64,000 nt of DNA, taken from contig NZ_QAOH01000003.1 in assembly GCF_003050785.1 (NCBI RefSeq), positions 62,001 through 126,000 on the forward strand, written 5' to 3'. The notes beneath the pieces are model-generated. The model did no database searches. It worked only from the letters and a program-made list of their open reading frames with translations, and had not been told where the DNA came from. This stretch comes from Celeribacter persicus (GTDB lineage: Bacteria; Pseudomonadota; Alphaproteobacteria; Rhodobacterales; Rhodobacteraceae). A program made the position numbers and the translations under genes. Positions 24,177 to 32,489 of this stretch are shown here, piece after piece. How positions within the stretch are numbered: position 1 is the first letter of the stretch; each line of letters begins with the position of its first letter.

Positions 24177-25238
24177 ATGGCAGCGAAAATTCCTGCAACC
24201 GTTGTGACGGGGTTTCTCGGCGCGGGCAAAACCACGCTGATCCGGCACATGCTGGCCAATGCGAATGGCAAGCGGATCGCCCTGATCATCAACGAATTCG
24301 GCGATCTCGGGATTGACGGAGATATTCTCAAAGGCTGCGGCGACGCGAGCTGTTCCGACGAAGATGTAATGGAGCTGTCGAACGGCTGTATCTGTTGCAC
24401 CGTCGCCGATGAGTTCATCCCGACGATGCAAAAACTCCTGGAGCGCGAGGACAAGCCCGATCACATCGTCATCGAGACCTCCGGGCTCGCCCTGCCGCAA
24501 CCTCTGGTGCGGGCGTTCAACTGGCCGGAGATTTCAACGAAAGTCACCGTCGACGGCGTCGTGACCGTGGTCGATGGCAAAGCGGTGGACGAGGGCCGGT
24601 TTGCCCATAATGTCGCCGCCGTGGATGCGCAGCGCAAGCTGGACGAAAACCTCGACCACGAAACGCCGCTCTCGGAGTTGTTCGAGGATCAGATCGCCTG
24701 TGCCGACATGATCGTGGTGAACAAGGCGGATCTTTTGGGCGAGGATCAGGCGGAAGCTCTGGTCACGAAACTCAAGGACGAGGCTCGGGAAGGCGTGCAT
24801 GTGCTCCGCTCGACCATGGGGGCTTTGCCTGTCGATGTGCTCTTAGGTCAGGGGATCGGCGCGGAGGGCGATCTTGAGGCGCGTGGCGAGGTACATCATC
24901 ACCATCACGACGACGATCATGAGCATGATGACGATCATCATCATGAACACGGCCACGACGAATTCGAGAGCTTCGTGGTGATCCGCCCCGAAATCGAAGA
25001 CCCGAAAGCCTTTGTCGAACAGATCGCCGAAGTGATCCGGGAACACGACATTCTGCGGCTCAAGGGCTTCGTCGCGGTCAAGGGCAAACCGATGCGTCTC
25101 ACGGTGCAGGCCGTCGGCCCGCGCGTCGACAGCTATTTCGATCAGCCCTTCGGCACCGCACCCCGCCTGTCGCAACTTGTCGTCATCGGTGAAGCGGGGC
25201 TTGACCGCACCATGATCGAAGCGGCCCTGAAAGCATAA
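24177..25238 (+). CDS. cobW: CobW, metal-trafficking GTPase of cobalamin synthesis
   Basis: A 353-residue G3E-family GTPase. Walker A is GFLGAGKTT (12-20), the metal-binding GCICC motif lies near 72, VIETSGLALPQP is the switch region and VVNKADLL gives base specificity. A His/Asp-rich loop (about residues 239-262) precedes the CobW C-terminal domain (FESFVVIRPEIEDP...LRLKGFVAVKGKPMRL). It is thought to load cobalt into CobN-type chelatase. 51 bases follow cbiM, so it falls under the riboswitch transcript. Confidence 0.95.
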   Translation: MAAKIPATVVTGFLGAGKTTLIRHMLANANGKRIALIINEFGDLGIDGDILKGCGDASCSDEDVMELSNGCICCTVADEFIPTMQKLLEREDKPDHIVIETSGLALPQPLVRAFNWPEISTKVTVDGVVTVVDGKAVDEGRFAHNVAAVDAQRKLDENLDHETPLSELFEDQIACADMIVVNKADLLGEDQAEALVTKLKDEAREGVHVLRSTMGALPVDVLLGQGIGAEGDLEARGEVHHHHHDDDHEHDDDHHHEHGHDEFESFVVIRPEIEDPKAFVEQIAEVIREHDILRLKGFVAVKGKPMRLTVQAVGPRVDSYFDQPFGTAPRLSQLVVIGEAGLDRTMIEAALKA

Positions 25239-25248
25239 GGGAAGGCCG

Positions 25249-25401
25249 TTACTCGGCCTTCTTCTTCTCCGCCGCCGCTTTCATTCGCGCCAGCAACTCG
25301 GCTTTCGGGGCCTGTTTGCCTTTGGGTTGTTGGCGTTTGTGTTCACCGTGTTTCGGAGCGCCGGAGGCTTTCTTCGGCCCACCCATTTTCGAATAATCCA
25401 T
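25249..25401 (-). CDS. 50-residue Lys-rich hypothetical protein between cobW and cobN
   Basis: ATG 25401 gives MDYSKMGGPKKASGAPKHGEHKRQQPKGKQ, then APKAELLARMKAAAEKKKAE, a very basic, probably disordered protein ending in a short helix. It is transcribed against cobW and cobN and occupies most of the 226 bases between them. An AGAGG site lies a few bases upstream of its ATG. It has no known domain; the compact charged composition is unlike a random shadow frame. Confidence 0.6.
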   Translation of the reverse strand: MDYSKMGGPKKASGAPKHGEHKRQQPKGKQAPKAELLARMKAAAEKKKAE

Positions 25402-25453
25402 CGGAGACCTCTTTGGAGTTTTCCGAGCAATGCCCCGAAACGCGGGGCGTGAC

Positions 25454-25467
25454 AAGGAGAAGCGATA
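25454..25467 (+). promoter_or_regulatory. Shine-Dalgarno deciding the cobN start at an ATA codon
   Basis: AAGGAG (25454-25459) stands five bases before ATA (25465-25467). ATA is in frame with cobN and is followed by HLLAATPGS, the usual CobN N terminus after Met. An in-frame TGA at 25450-25452 excludes an earlier start, and no ATG occurs before the GTG at 25516. Confidence 0.7.
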
Positions 25468-28400
25468 CATCTGCTCGCCGCCACCCCCGGTTCCATCGAC
25501 GACGGCAGCGAGGCCGTGGATTTGGGCCAGACGCCCGCCGATCTCGTGGTGATCTCGGCGGCGGATACGGAGCTTGCGCTTTTGTCGGAAGCGCGGGTGG
25601 CGATGGCGGATGCACTCTCCCTGCGGTTGGCCTCCTTGATGCATCTACGCCATCCGATGTCGGTCGATCTGCATCTCGACACCTGCGCCACGCGGTCCCG
25701 GATGGTGATCGCCCGTGTACTCGGCGGGGCAGGCTATTGGAAATACGGTCTCGAACAATATGCCGCGCGATTGCATGAGGCGGGCGTCGCCTTTGTCGCG
25801 CTGCCCGGCGATGACAAGCCCGATGCGGAACTGGCGGCGCTCTCGACCGTCTCAACCGAAGATTACCACCGCCTCTGGTCTTATCTGACCGAGGGCGGGG
25901 CGGAAAACGCGGTTGGATTTCTGGCCTATGCCCGTGCGATGCTCGACGGTGGTGAAAAGCCCGCCTCCGCCAAGCAGCTTCTGCGCGCAGGGATTTATTG
26001 GCCGGGGAAGGGCGTCGTGGATCTCGACCGACTCGCACAGGGCTGGACCGAGGGCGCGCCGGTTGTGCCACTGGTGTTTTACCGCGCATTGGTTCAGGGT
26101 GCGGGGCTTGGCCCGATCAACGCACTGGTGAAAGCGCTTTTGGCGCAGGGCCTGAATCCCCTACCCGTCTTTGTCGCCTCCCTGAAAGACCCGGTGTCTG
26201 CCGCCACTCTGGAAAGCCTTTTCCAGAACGCCCCACCGGATGTCATCCTGAACTGCACCGCCTTTGCCGTCGGAACACCGGAGAGCGGCGGTACGGAAAC
26301 ACCGCTGAGCAATGCTGCCACGAACGGAGCGCCGGTGTTTCAGGTCGTGCTGGCAGGGTCATCGCATGAGGCGTGGGAAGCGGGCACCTCCGGACTTTCG
26401 GCGCGCGACATCGCAATGAACGTCGCGCTGCCGGAGGTGGACGGGCGGGTGATGACCCGTGCCGTGTCCTTCAAGGGTGAGGCCTATCGCGATACGGCAA
26501 CGGAATGCACCATCGCGACCTACCGCGCGGAAGAGAGCCGCATCGCGTTCGTTGCGGAACTGGCGGCGAACTGGGCTCACCTGCGCCGCACCCCGCGCCC
26601 CATGCGCAAAGTTGCGCTGGTGCTGGCGAACTATCCGAACAAGGACGGACGACTTGCCAATGGGGTCGGTCTCGACACCCCCGCCGCGACGGTGAACGCG
26701 CTGCACAGGCTGGCGGAAGAGGGCTATGTCATCGACACGCCGCCAAAGGACAGCGATGCCCTGATGCAGCAGATCATGAACGGGCCAACCAACTGGCTCA
26801 CCGACCGCGCGGCGCGGGAGGGGGGCGTTCGGCTGTCGCTGGTGGCATATCGTGCAGAGTACGACACCCTGCCCGACGCGGTGCGGCAACAAATCGAGGA
26901 GAGGTGGGGCCAACCCGAAGACGATCCCTTCTTCACGCAAGACGGCTTCGCCCTCTCGATCCTCCCCTTCGGCAACGCGCTCGTAGGTATCCAGCCCGCA
27001 CGCGGCTATAATATCGACCCGACGGAGACCTACCATTCCCCGGACCTCGTGCCACCGCACAATTACCTCGCCTTCTATTTCTACCTGCGCCACAGCTTTG
27101 GCGCGCAAGCCATCGTGCATATGGGCAAGCATGGCAATATGGAATGGCTGCCGGGCAAGGCGGTCGCGCTGTCGGAGACCTGTCTGCCCGAGGCGGTCTT
27201 TGGCCCGACCCCGCATCTTTACCCGTTCATCGTCAACGATCCGGGCGAGGGAACGCAGGCAAAGCGCCGGGCGCAGGCCGTGATCATCGACCACCTCACC
27301 CCACCTCTGACCCGTGCGGAGACCTATGGCCCGCTGCGCGATCTGGAGGCCTTGGTGGACGAATATTTCGAGGCGGCGGGCGTCGATCCGCGCCGGATCG
27401 CGACGCTGCGCCATGAGATTTTGAGTCTCAGTTCCGTGACCGGTCTGGACCGCGATGTCGGCATGAGCGGGGCGGATGACGAAAGCGATCTGGCAAAGCT
27501 CGACGCCTATCTTTGCGACCTCAAAGAGGCGCAAATTCGCGACGGGTTGCACATTTTCGGCACCGCCCCCGAAGGGCGTCTGGCCCGCGATCTGGCGCTT
27601 GCGCTCGTGCGGGTGCCGCGCGGGGATGGCAAGGGGCGCAATGCCTCCTTCATTCGGGCGATTGCACTGGATTTGGGGCTGAGTTTCGATCCGCTCGATT
27701 GCGATATGGCGAAGGTTTTTGATCAAAATCGACCCAAATGTCTGGCCGAGGTCAGCCCGGACACATGGCGAACCTATGGCGATACGGTCGAACGTCTGGA
27801 ACTTTATGCGGGGAACCTTCTGGATGAGGGCACAGACGCCCCCGGTCCCGCATCGCAAACGGTGCTCGACGCATTGCGCAAAGAGACCATGCCAACGGTG
27901 GCCGCCTGTGGCCCCGCGGAGATGAACGCGCTCCTGACCGGACTGGACGGGCGGTTCGTGCCTCCCGGACCTTCCGGCGCGCCAACGCGCGGGCGGCTGG
28001 ATGTGTTGCCGACCGGCAAGAATTTCTATTCCGTCGACGCTCGTGCCGTGCCGACCCAAACCGCATGGCAGTTGGGCTGGAAATCCGCCAACCTTCTGAT
28101 CGAGCGGCATTTGCAGGAACATGGCGACTGGCCGCGCGCTATGCTGATCACCGCATGGGGCACGGCGAACATGCGCACGGGCGGCGATGATATTGCGCAG
28201 GCGCTCGCGCTCATGGGGATCAAACCGACGTGGGATACGATGTCGCGCCGCGTCACCGGGTTCGAGATTCTGCCCGCCTCGGTACTGGGCCGTCCGCGTG
28301 TCGATGTGACGCTGCGGATTTCGGGCTTCTTCCGCGATGCCTTCCCGCAATTGATCGCCCTCGTAGACAGTGCCGCACGGGCGGTTCAAGCGCTCGATGA

Positions 28401-29142
28401 GCCTGAAGAGGACAACCCGGCGGCCGCGCGGGCGCGGCGTGGCGCGGGCAAATCCCGTGTGTTCGGGGCGAAACCGGGGGCTTATGGCGCGGGGCTTCAG
28501 GCGATGATCGACGAGCGGATCTGGACCGACAAGGCCGATCTGGCGGAAGCCTATCTTGAGTGGGGCGGCTATGCTTATGGCACGGCGCAGGAAGGCGTGC
28601 AGGATCGCGCGGGGTTCGAAGCACGATTGTCCGAGGTCGAGGCCATCGTGCAGAATCAGGACAACCGCGAACACGACCTTCTGGACAGCGACGATTATTA
28701 CCAGTTCGAAGGCGGCGCGGCGGCCGCCGTGGTGACACTTCAGGGCCGTGATCGCCCGATCTACCACAACGACCATTCGCGACCGGAACGCCCGGTGATC
28801 CGCACGCTCGACGAGGAAATCGGCCGGGTGGTGCGGTCGCGCGTGGTCAATCCGAAATGGATCGAGGGCGTCAAGCGGCATGGCTATAAGGGCGCGTTCG
28901 AGATCGCCGCAACGGTGGATTACATGTTCGCTTTCGCCGCCACGACCCATGCGGTGAAGGACCATCATTTCGATCTGGTGCATACGGCCTTTATCGAAGA
29001 CGATGACACGCGCGACTTTATCGCAGAGCACAATGCGCCCGCACTGCGCGAGATCGCGGAGCGGCTGATCGAGGCGATGGAGCGCGGATTGTGGCGGCCC
29101 CGGTCGAATTCGGCACGGGGGCTTTTGGAGAGACTCAGATGA
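25465..29142 (+). CDS. cobN: Cobaltochelatase large subunit CobN
   Basis: About 1225 residues, normal for CobN. Landmarks are HLLAATPGSIDDGSEAVDLG, QTPADLVVISAADTEL, YPNKDGRLANGVGLDTPAA, YHSPDLVPPHNYLAFYFYLR, HMGKHGNMEWLPGK, GTQAKRRAQAVIIDHLTPP, AWGTANMRTGGDDIAQALALMG and the C-terminal HGYKGAFEIAATVDYMFAFA. With CobS and CobT (not in this window) it inserts Co2+ into hydrogenobyrinate a,c-diamide in an ATP-driven, Mg-chelatase-like reaction. The start appears to be ATA (25465); the first conventional start, GTG 25516, would remove 17 residues of conserved N terminus and has a poor SD. It ends with an ATGA overlap to a GNAT gene. Confidence 0.94.
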   Translation: MHLLAATPGSIDDGSEAVDLGQTPADLVVISAADTELALLSEARVAMADALSLRLASLMHLRHPMSVDLHLDTCATRSRMVIARVLGGAGYWKYGLEQYAARLHEAGVAFVALPGDDKPDAELAALSTVSTEDYHRLWSYLTEGGAENAVGFLAYARAMLDGGEKPASAKQLLRAGIYWPGKGVVDLDRLAQGWTEGAPVVPLVFYRALVQGAGLGPINALVKALLAQGLNPLPVFVASLKDPVSAATLESLFQNAPPDVILNCTAFAVGTPESGGTETPLSNAATNGAPVFQVVLAGSSHEAWEAGTSGLSARDIAMNVALPEVDGRVMTRAVSFKGEAYRDTATECTIATYRAEESRIAFVAELAANWAHLRRTPRPMRKVALVLANYPNKDGRLANGVGLDTPAATVNALHRLAEEGYVIDTPPKDSDALMQQIMNGPTNWLTDRAAREGGVRLSLVAYRAEYDTLPDAVRQQIEERWGQPEDDPFFTQDGFALSILPFGNALVGIQPARGYNIDPTETYHSPDLVPPHNYLAFYFYLRHSFGAQAIVHMGKHGNMEWLPGKAVALSETCLPEAVFGPTPHLYPFIVNDPGEGTQAKRRAQAVIIDHLTPPLTRAETYGPLRDLEALVDEYFEAAGVDPRRIATLRHEILSLSSVTGLDRDVGMSGADDESDLAKLDAYLCDLKEAQIRDGLHIFGTAPEGRLARDLALALVRVPRGDGKGRNASFIRAIALDLGLSFDPLDCDMAKVFDQNRPKCLAEVSPDTWRTYGDTVERLELYAGNLLDEGTDAPGPASQTVLDALRKETMPTVAACGPAEMNALLTGLDGRFVPPGPSGAPTRGRLDVLPTGKNFYSVDARAVPTQTAWQLGWKSANLLIERHLQEHGDWPRAMLITAWGTANMRTGGDDIAQALALMGIKPTWDTMSRRVTGFEILPASVLGRPRVDVTLRISGFFRDAFPQLIALVDSAARAVQALDEPEEDNPAAARARRGAGKSRVFGAKPGAYGAGLQAMIDERIWTDKADLAEAYLEWGGYAYGTAQEGVQDRAGFEARLSEVEAIVQNQDNREHDLLDSDDYYQFEGGAAAAVVTLQGRDRPIYHNDHSRPERPVIRTLDEEIGRVVRSRVVNPKWIEGVKRHGYKGAFEIAATVDYMFAFAATTHAVKDHHFDLVHTAFIEDDDTRDFIAEHNAPALREIAERLIEAMERGLWRPRSNSARGLLERLR

Positions 29143-29600
29143 CATCGGAACAGATTGCCCCGGAGGATGCGCGGGTAACTGAGGCACTGAACCTGATCCG
29201 CACGACCTTTGCCGGAATGGAGGGACGGATCGACCCGCCTTCTTCCATGCATAGGATGACGTTTGAGAGCCTGCGCGAGGATGCGCGGACCAAGGAGCTT
29301 TGGGGCATCGGCACCCCGCTTGTCGCCTGCGTGATCCTGACGGAAAAGCCCGGGCGGCTTTACATCGGGAAACTGGCCGTGGCGGAAGAGGCGCAAGGCA
29401 AGGGGTTGGCACGAGCGTTGATCGGGATGGCCGAAAAGCGGGCCAAAGAATTGGGACTGAACCGTTTGGAATTGGAAACCCGGGTGGAGTTGACGGAGAA
29501 CCATGCGGTGTTCACCCGGCTCGGCTTTGTCGAGACCGGGCGCAAGGCCCATGCGGGCTATGATCGTCCGACCTCGATCACTTTTCAGAAGCAAATCTAG
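29139..29600 (+). CDS. GNAT-family N-acetyltransferase
   Basis: A 153-residue acetyltransferase. LYIGKLAVAEEAQGKGLARALIGMAEKRAKELGLNRLELETRVEL contains the acetyl-CoA pyrophosphate loop (Q/R-G-x-G). ENHAVFTRLGFVETGRKAHAGYDRPTSI is the C-terminal GNAT motif. ATGA overlap with cobN (29139-29142) suggests it belongs to the same transcript. The substrate is unknown, and I see no known cobalamin step it would serve. Confidence 0.88.
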   Translation: MTSEQIAPEDARVTEALNLIRTTFAGMEGRIDPPSSMHRMTFESLREDARTKELWGIGTPLVACVILTEKPGRLYIGKLAVAEEAQGKGLARALIGMAEKRAKELGLNRLELETRVELTENHAVFTRLGFVETGRKAHAGYDRPTSITFQKQI

Positions 29601-29613
29601 GGATCATCCTCTC

Positions 29614-29982
29614 TTAACCCCAAGGACGAATATTGCAGGTGCCGGGCACCCAATCCTTGGCACCGGGCCCCTCCGAGCAATCGAGCTGACCTTTCGACAT
29701 CGCCTGATCACCAATAAACGTGCCCTTCCTGATCTTGCAGCCCGTGGTCTGCATCGCGGCACTTTCCATCTGCATCAGGATCAGCATGCGCGAAGGTGGC
29801 GGGAACACCATGTTGACGCGATGCACCTCGACGCAATTGCGGGTCTCTTCAGTGTAGACGCGATAGCTGTTGCCGCCGATCTCCACCGGGTAGAACCCCG
29901 CTCGGGAATAGCCCAGAGCAGGGCTGTCGGCGGCACATCCGGGCAAAAGGAAAAGAGGCAGGAGGGCGAGGAGCGGTTTCAT
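29614..29982 (-). CDS. Small lipoprotein, unknown function
   Basis: A 122-residue protein with a lipoprotein signal: MKPLLALLPLFLLPGCAADSP, lipobox LPGC with Cys16. The mature domain has GYYPVEIGG-like strands (AGFYPVEIGGNSYRVYTEETRNCVEVHRVNM), several Cys (NCVEV, TGCKI, LDCSEG, GTCNI) that may form disulfides, and a Trp/Pro-rich end. ATG 29982 gives a compact signal peptide; an in-frame start seven codons upstream would prepend polar residues. Convergent with the GNAT gene. Confidence 0.75.
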   Translation of the reverse strand: MKPLLALLPLFLLPGCAADSPALGYSRAGFYPVEIGGNSYRVYTEETRNCVEVHRVNMVFPPPSRMLILMQMESAAMQTTGCKIRKGTFIGDQAMSKGQLDCSEGPGAKDWVPGTCNIRPWG

Positions 29983-30069
29983 GCCGCGAGCTTCGCCGGA
30001 CAAGATTAACGAGTGATTAACGCCAGTCCTTCCATAAGGCGCAACCCGCAGCTTATGCCATGGCCTCGG

Positions 30070-30918
30070 CTAAAACGACTGTTCACCACCCCGCTTCGGA
30101 TCAAGCAGGTTCGACGGCCCTTGCTCCAGCACCTCGACCTCATCGCCAAGAACGATGTTGCCCTCTTCCTCGACGATCAGGTTTTGGCCGAAGATGATCT
30201 TGCCGGTGACGGCGCGGTGAATCCGCCCAAGGGTTGCAAGCGGCTCACGCGGATGGGTCTGTTCCCCAGTCTGCGGGTCCTGCGTGATCATGACGCAACG
30301 CTCACAGGGCTTCACCACCCGGAACACCGCAGATCCAATGCGGATCACCCGCCATGTGTCTTCCGACCAGGGTTCGATATCACCGGCGATCACGATATTG
30401 GGACGGAAACGCTGCATCTCCACCGTGTTACCCAGCTCAGCGTTCAGTTCGGCCAGAGAGGCCATCGTCGTCAGCAGTAACGGATACCCATCGGAGAAGG
30501 CCGTGAAATGCCCCTCCCCAGCATAGGCCCGGGACACCGGACGACGGGCCGTGTCGGGGAACCAGACCAGACGCACCTCCCGTTCGAGCGCGGAGGACAG
30601 GAAGTGCGAAGCGTAGTTGCCCGCATCTTCGACGCCTTCGATCAGATGCGAAAATACCTTGACCGAGGTCTGCGCACCGGAGGGAAACGGAATATCGAGG
30701 CGAGCGCCTTCGAAGGAAATGGAGATGCCATAGGGCATGCAAACCGCGCTCAGATGCGCCATGCGTGGCAATTCCCGACGCGTGGCCACGGTACCGTTCG
30801 GATAGACAACCGCCCAGCGCCGATCGCCCTCGATGCCGATCGGTTGCACTTTGACCGCAGCGTGATCCGATCCGGTCAGACTTTTGACCGGATAGGTTGT
30901 GATACGCGCGAGTTTCAT
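30070..30918 (-). CDS. MOSC domain protein (MOSC N-terminal barrel plus MOSC)
   Basis: A 282-residue protein. MKLARITTYPVKSLTGSDHAAVKVQPIGIEGDRRWAVV is the MOSC_N beta-barrel start. FRPNIVIAGDIEPWSEDTW and the conserved Cys of KPCERCVMITQDPQTGEQ belong to the MOSC core, which in the YcbX/mARC family holds molybdenum cofactor. Such proteins reduce N-hydroxylated compounds with a ferredoxin or cytochrome partner. No C-terminal ferredoxin domain is present. A 15-bp dyad (30962-30976) lies about 45 bases upstream of the start. Confidence 0.87.
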   Translation of the reverse strand: MKLARITTYPVKSLTGSDHAAVKVQPIGIEGDRRWAVVYPNGTVATRRELPRMAHLSAVCMPYGISISFEGARLDIPFPSGAQTSVKVFSHLIEGVEDAGNYASHFLSSALEREVRLVWFPDTARRPVSRAYAGEGHFTAFSDGYPLLLTTMASLAELNAELGNTVEMQRFRPNIVIAGDIEPWSEDTWRVIRIGSAVFRVVKPCERCVMITQDPQTGEQTHPREPLATLGRIHRAVTGKIIFGQNLIVEEEGNIVLGDEVEVLEQGPSNLLDPKRGGEQSF

Positions 30919-30961
30919 TGTCCCCCCGAACAACACATTACAATGCTATCCACACCTAGCG

Positions 30962-30976
30962 CTTTGTGTCACAAAG
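30962..30976. promoter_or_regulatory. 15-bp dyad CTTTGTG-T-CACAAAG
   Basis: A perfect 7-bp inverted repeat with a one-base centre, 44 bases upstream of the MOSC gene start (minus strand), in a divergent promoter region. The symmetry and place fit a repressor or activator half-site pair. No regulator can be named. Confidence 0.45.
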
Positions 30977-31063
30977 AACCAGTTGCCTCAAAAGACAGGC
31001 CGGTTGCAGCAAGAACGTCATTGCGCTCGTTTTTGCCGCCGCTCCATTTGGTCGCGCGGCGTT

Positions 31064-31120
31064 TTGACATGTATCAAGGATGCACGTTTGTCAGGAAATA
31101 TATTCGTCAAAAGGAATATA
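31064..31120 (+). promoter_or_regulatory. Promoter with ATTC-N8-GAAT operator (SqrR/BigR-like)
   Basis: A perfect -35 hexamer TTGACA (31064-31069) would place the start of transcription near 31099. There a perfect 7-bp inverted repeat TATATTC (31099-31105) and GAATATA (31114-31120) is separated by 8 bases; its inner core is ATTC-N8-GAAT. That core matches the consensus I recall for the sulfide/persulfide-responsive ArsR-family repressor SqrR. GAATATATTC at 31114-31123 is itself a palindrome. The -10 element is weak (TTTGTC, 31087-31092). Confidence 0.55.
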
Positions 31121-31135
31121 TTCAGGAGACCTTCC

Positions 31136-32338
31136 ATGAAACCGACACGTGCAGCGGACCACTACGTCCCGACGTACTTTCTCGCCTCACTCGGCGCCGG
31201 TGGCCTCTCTGTCACCTTCTTCATGTATCTCATGTTCTGGGTGCCCCATCCGGGCCGCCCGGTGCCGGTATTCGAAGACATTCTCGCCGCCTTTTCCACG
31301 GGTGCCCTGCCGATGAAGATCGCCATTCTGGCGGCCTGGATCGGCATTGCCGTCTTCGTCTTTCTCAACCTCAAGTACCTGATCTGGAACCTCAGCCAAT
31401 ATGCCGCTCTCAAGAAGACCGAACGGTTTCAGGCGTTGCGCAATTCCAATGCCGAATCGACCATGCTGGCAATGCCGCTGGCACTCGCCATGTCGGTGAA
31501 CGCGCTGTTCGTGGCGGGTATGGTCTACGTGCCAAAGCTCTGGAGCGTGGTGGAATATCTTTTCCCCTTCGCAATGATCGCCTTCGGTGTCATCGGCTGG
31601 ATCGCGCTGTCGATCATCGGCGATTTCCTAGGGCGGGTTTTGGCGAAAGGCGGCGTGTTCGATGTGACATCGCACAACTCCTTTGCCCAGATGCTACCGG
31701 CCTTCGCACTTTCGATGGTGGGCGTGGGCTTTGCCGCGCCAGCCGCCATGTCGCATGTGCCGTGGATCGTTGCGACCGCTCTGGTGCTGTCGACCTTCTT
31801 CGCCGTTGCCGCCCTGATCTATGCGCTCGTCGCGTTGACTACCGCGTTCAACTCGATGCTGCATTACGGCACGCATGAGGAATCGGGACCGACTCTTCTG
31901 ATCGTGATTCCGATCGTGACGATCCTGTCGATCCTGTTCATGCGTCAGGCACATGGGCTCCACACGTTCGAGGGTCATTCCGATCCGGCCAGCACGATGA
32001 TGTTCCTGGCCCGCATGGTGTCGCTGCAATTCGTCTTTCTCGGGCTCGGCCTCGTCGTGCTCAAACGTCAGGGCTATTTCAAGGATTTCGTCTTCGGGTC
32101 GAAAACCTCTCCGGGTTCCTATGCTTTGGTCTGTCCGGGGGTGGCGCTGTCGGTGCTGATCCAGTTTTTCGTAAATTCGGGTCTGGTGCAGGCCGGGGTG
32201 ATTGCGAAATTCAGCGTGATCTATTGGGTGATCACGGCCATCGCCATCGGCTTCCAGATCGCGATGATCGCATTGGTCTTCCGCCTGAATGCGCAGCATT
32301 TCACCCGCACAGAGGCAACACCGGTACCGGCTGAATAA
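31136..32338 (+). CDS. Ten-helix membrane protein (TDT/SLAC1-like or TsoY-like), function uncertain
   Basis: A 400-residue protein with about ten hydrophobic segments and short loops. It starts MKPTRAADHYVPTYFLASLGAGGLSVTFFMYLMFWVPHPG. The LASLGAGGLSVTFF opening and the regular helix pairs resemble TDT/SLAC1 transporters (tellurite, malate, sulfite) and what I remember as the TsoY family. I cannot separate these by eye. ATG 31136 follows CAGGAGA by seven bases. The upstream ATTC-N8-GAAT operator points to control by a sulfur-responsive repressor. A terminator follows, so it is probably monocistronic. Confidence 0.65.
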   Translation: MKPTRAADHYVPTYFLASLGAGGLSVTFFMYLMFWVPHPGRPVPVFEDILAAFSTGALPMKIAILAAWIGIAVFVFLNLKYLIWNLSQYAALKKTERFQALRNSNAESTMLAMPLALAMSVNALFVAGMVYVPKLWSVVEYLFPFAMIAFGVIGWIALSIIGDFLGRVLAKGGVFDVTSHNSFAQMLPAFALSMVGVGFAAPAAMSHVPWIVATALVLSTFFAVAALIYALVALTTAFNSMLHYGTHEESGPTLLIVIPIVTILSILFMRQAHGLHTFEGHSDPASTMMFLARMVSLQFVFLGLGLVVLKRQGYFKDFVFGSKTSPGSYALVCPGVALSVLIQFFVNSGLVQAGVIAKFSVIYWVITAIAIGFQIAMIALVFRLNAQHFTRTEATPVPAE

Positions 32339-32358
32339 GCCTTCGAAACATCACAGAG

Positions 32359-32387
32359 AAAGGCGCATCCCAAGGCTGCGCCTTTTT
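32359..32387 (+). terminator. Rho-independent terminator after the ten-helix membrane protein gene
   Basis: AAAGGCGCA (32359-32367) pairs with TGCGCCTTT (32377-32385) across a nine-base loop, followed by TT; 20 bases after the stop. Confidence 0.85.
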
Positions 32388-32489
32388 CATGTTCGCTATG
32401 CCCTCAACATCAGGCAGGCTTGCGCTTGCAGCCCGGTCGCATGCGCGTAAAACTGCCCGCGCGTCATGCGACGCAAACGAGGCACGCAC

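Noticed and set aside
24890-24960. His-rich runs in CobW and the CbiX-type protein as frameshift artefacts
   Set aside because: Both lie in frame with clear downstream or upstream conserved domains, and such metal-binding loops are usual in CobW and long CbiX proteins.
25516-29142. GTG 25516 as the cobN start
   Set aside because: It removes 17 residues of conserved N terminus and has only a weak GAGG three bases ahead, while an ideal SD precedes ATA 25465.
26359-29412. A frame of about 1000 codons antisense to cobN
   Set aside because: It is a product of high GC third positions in cobN; its translation has no recognisable domain.
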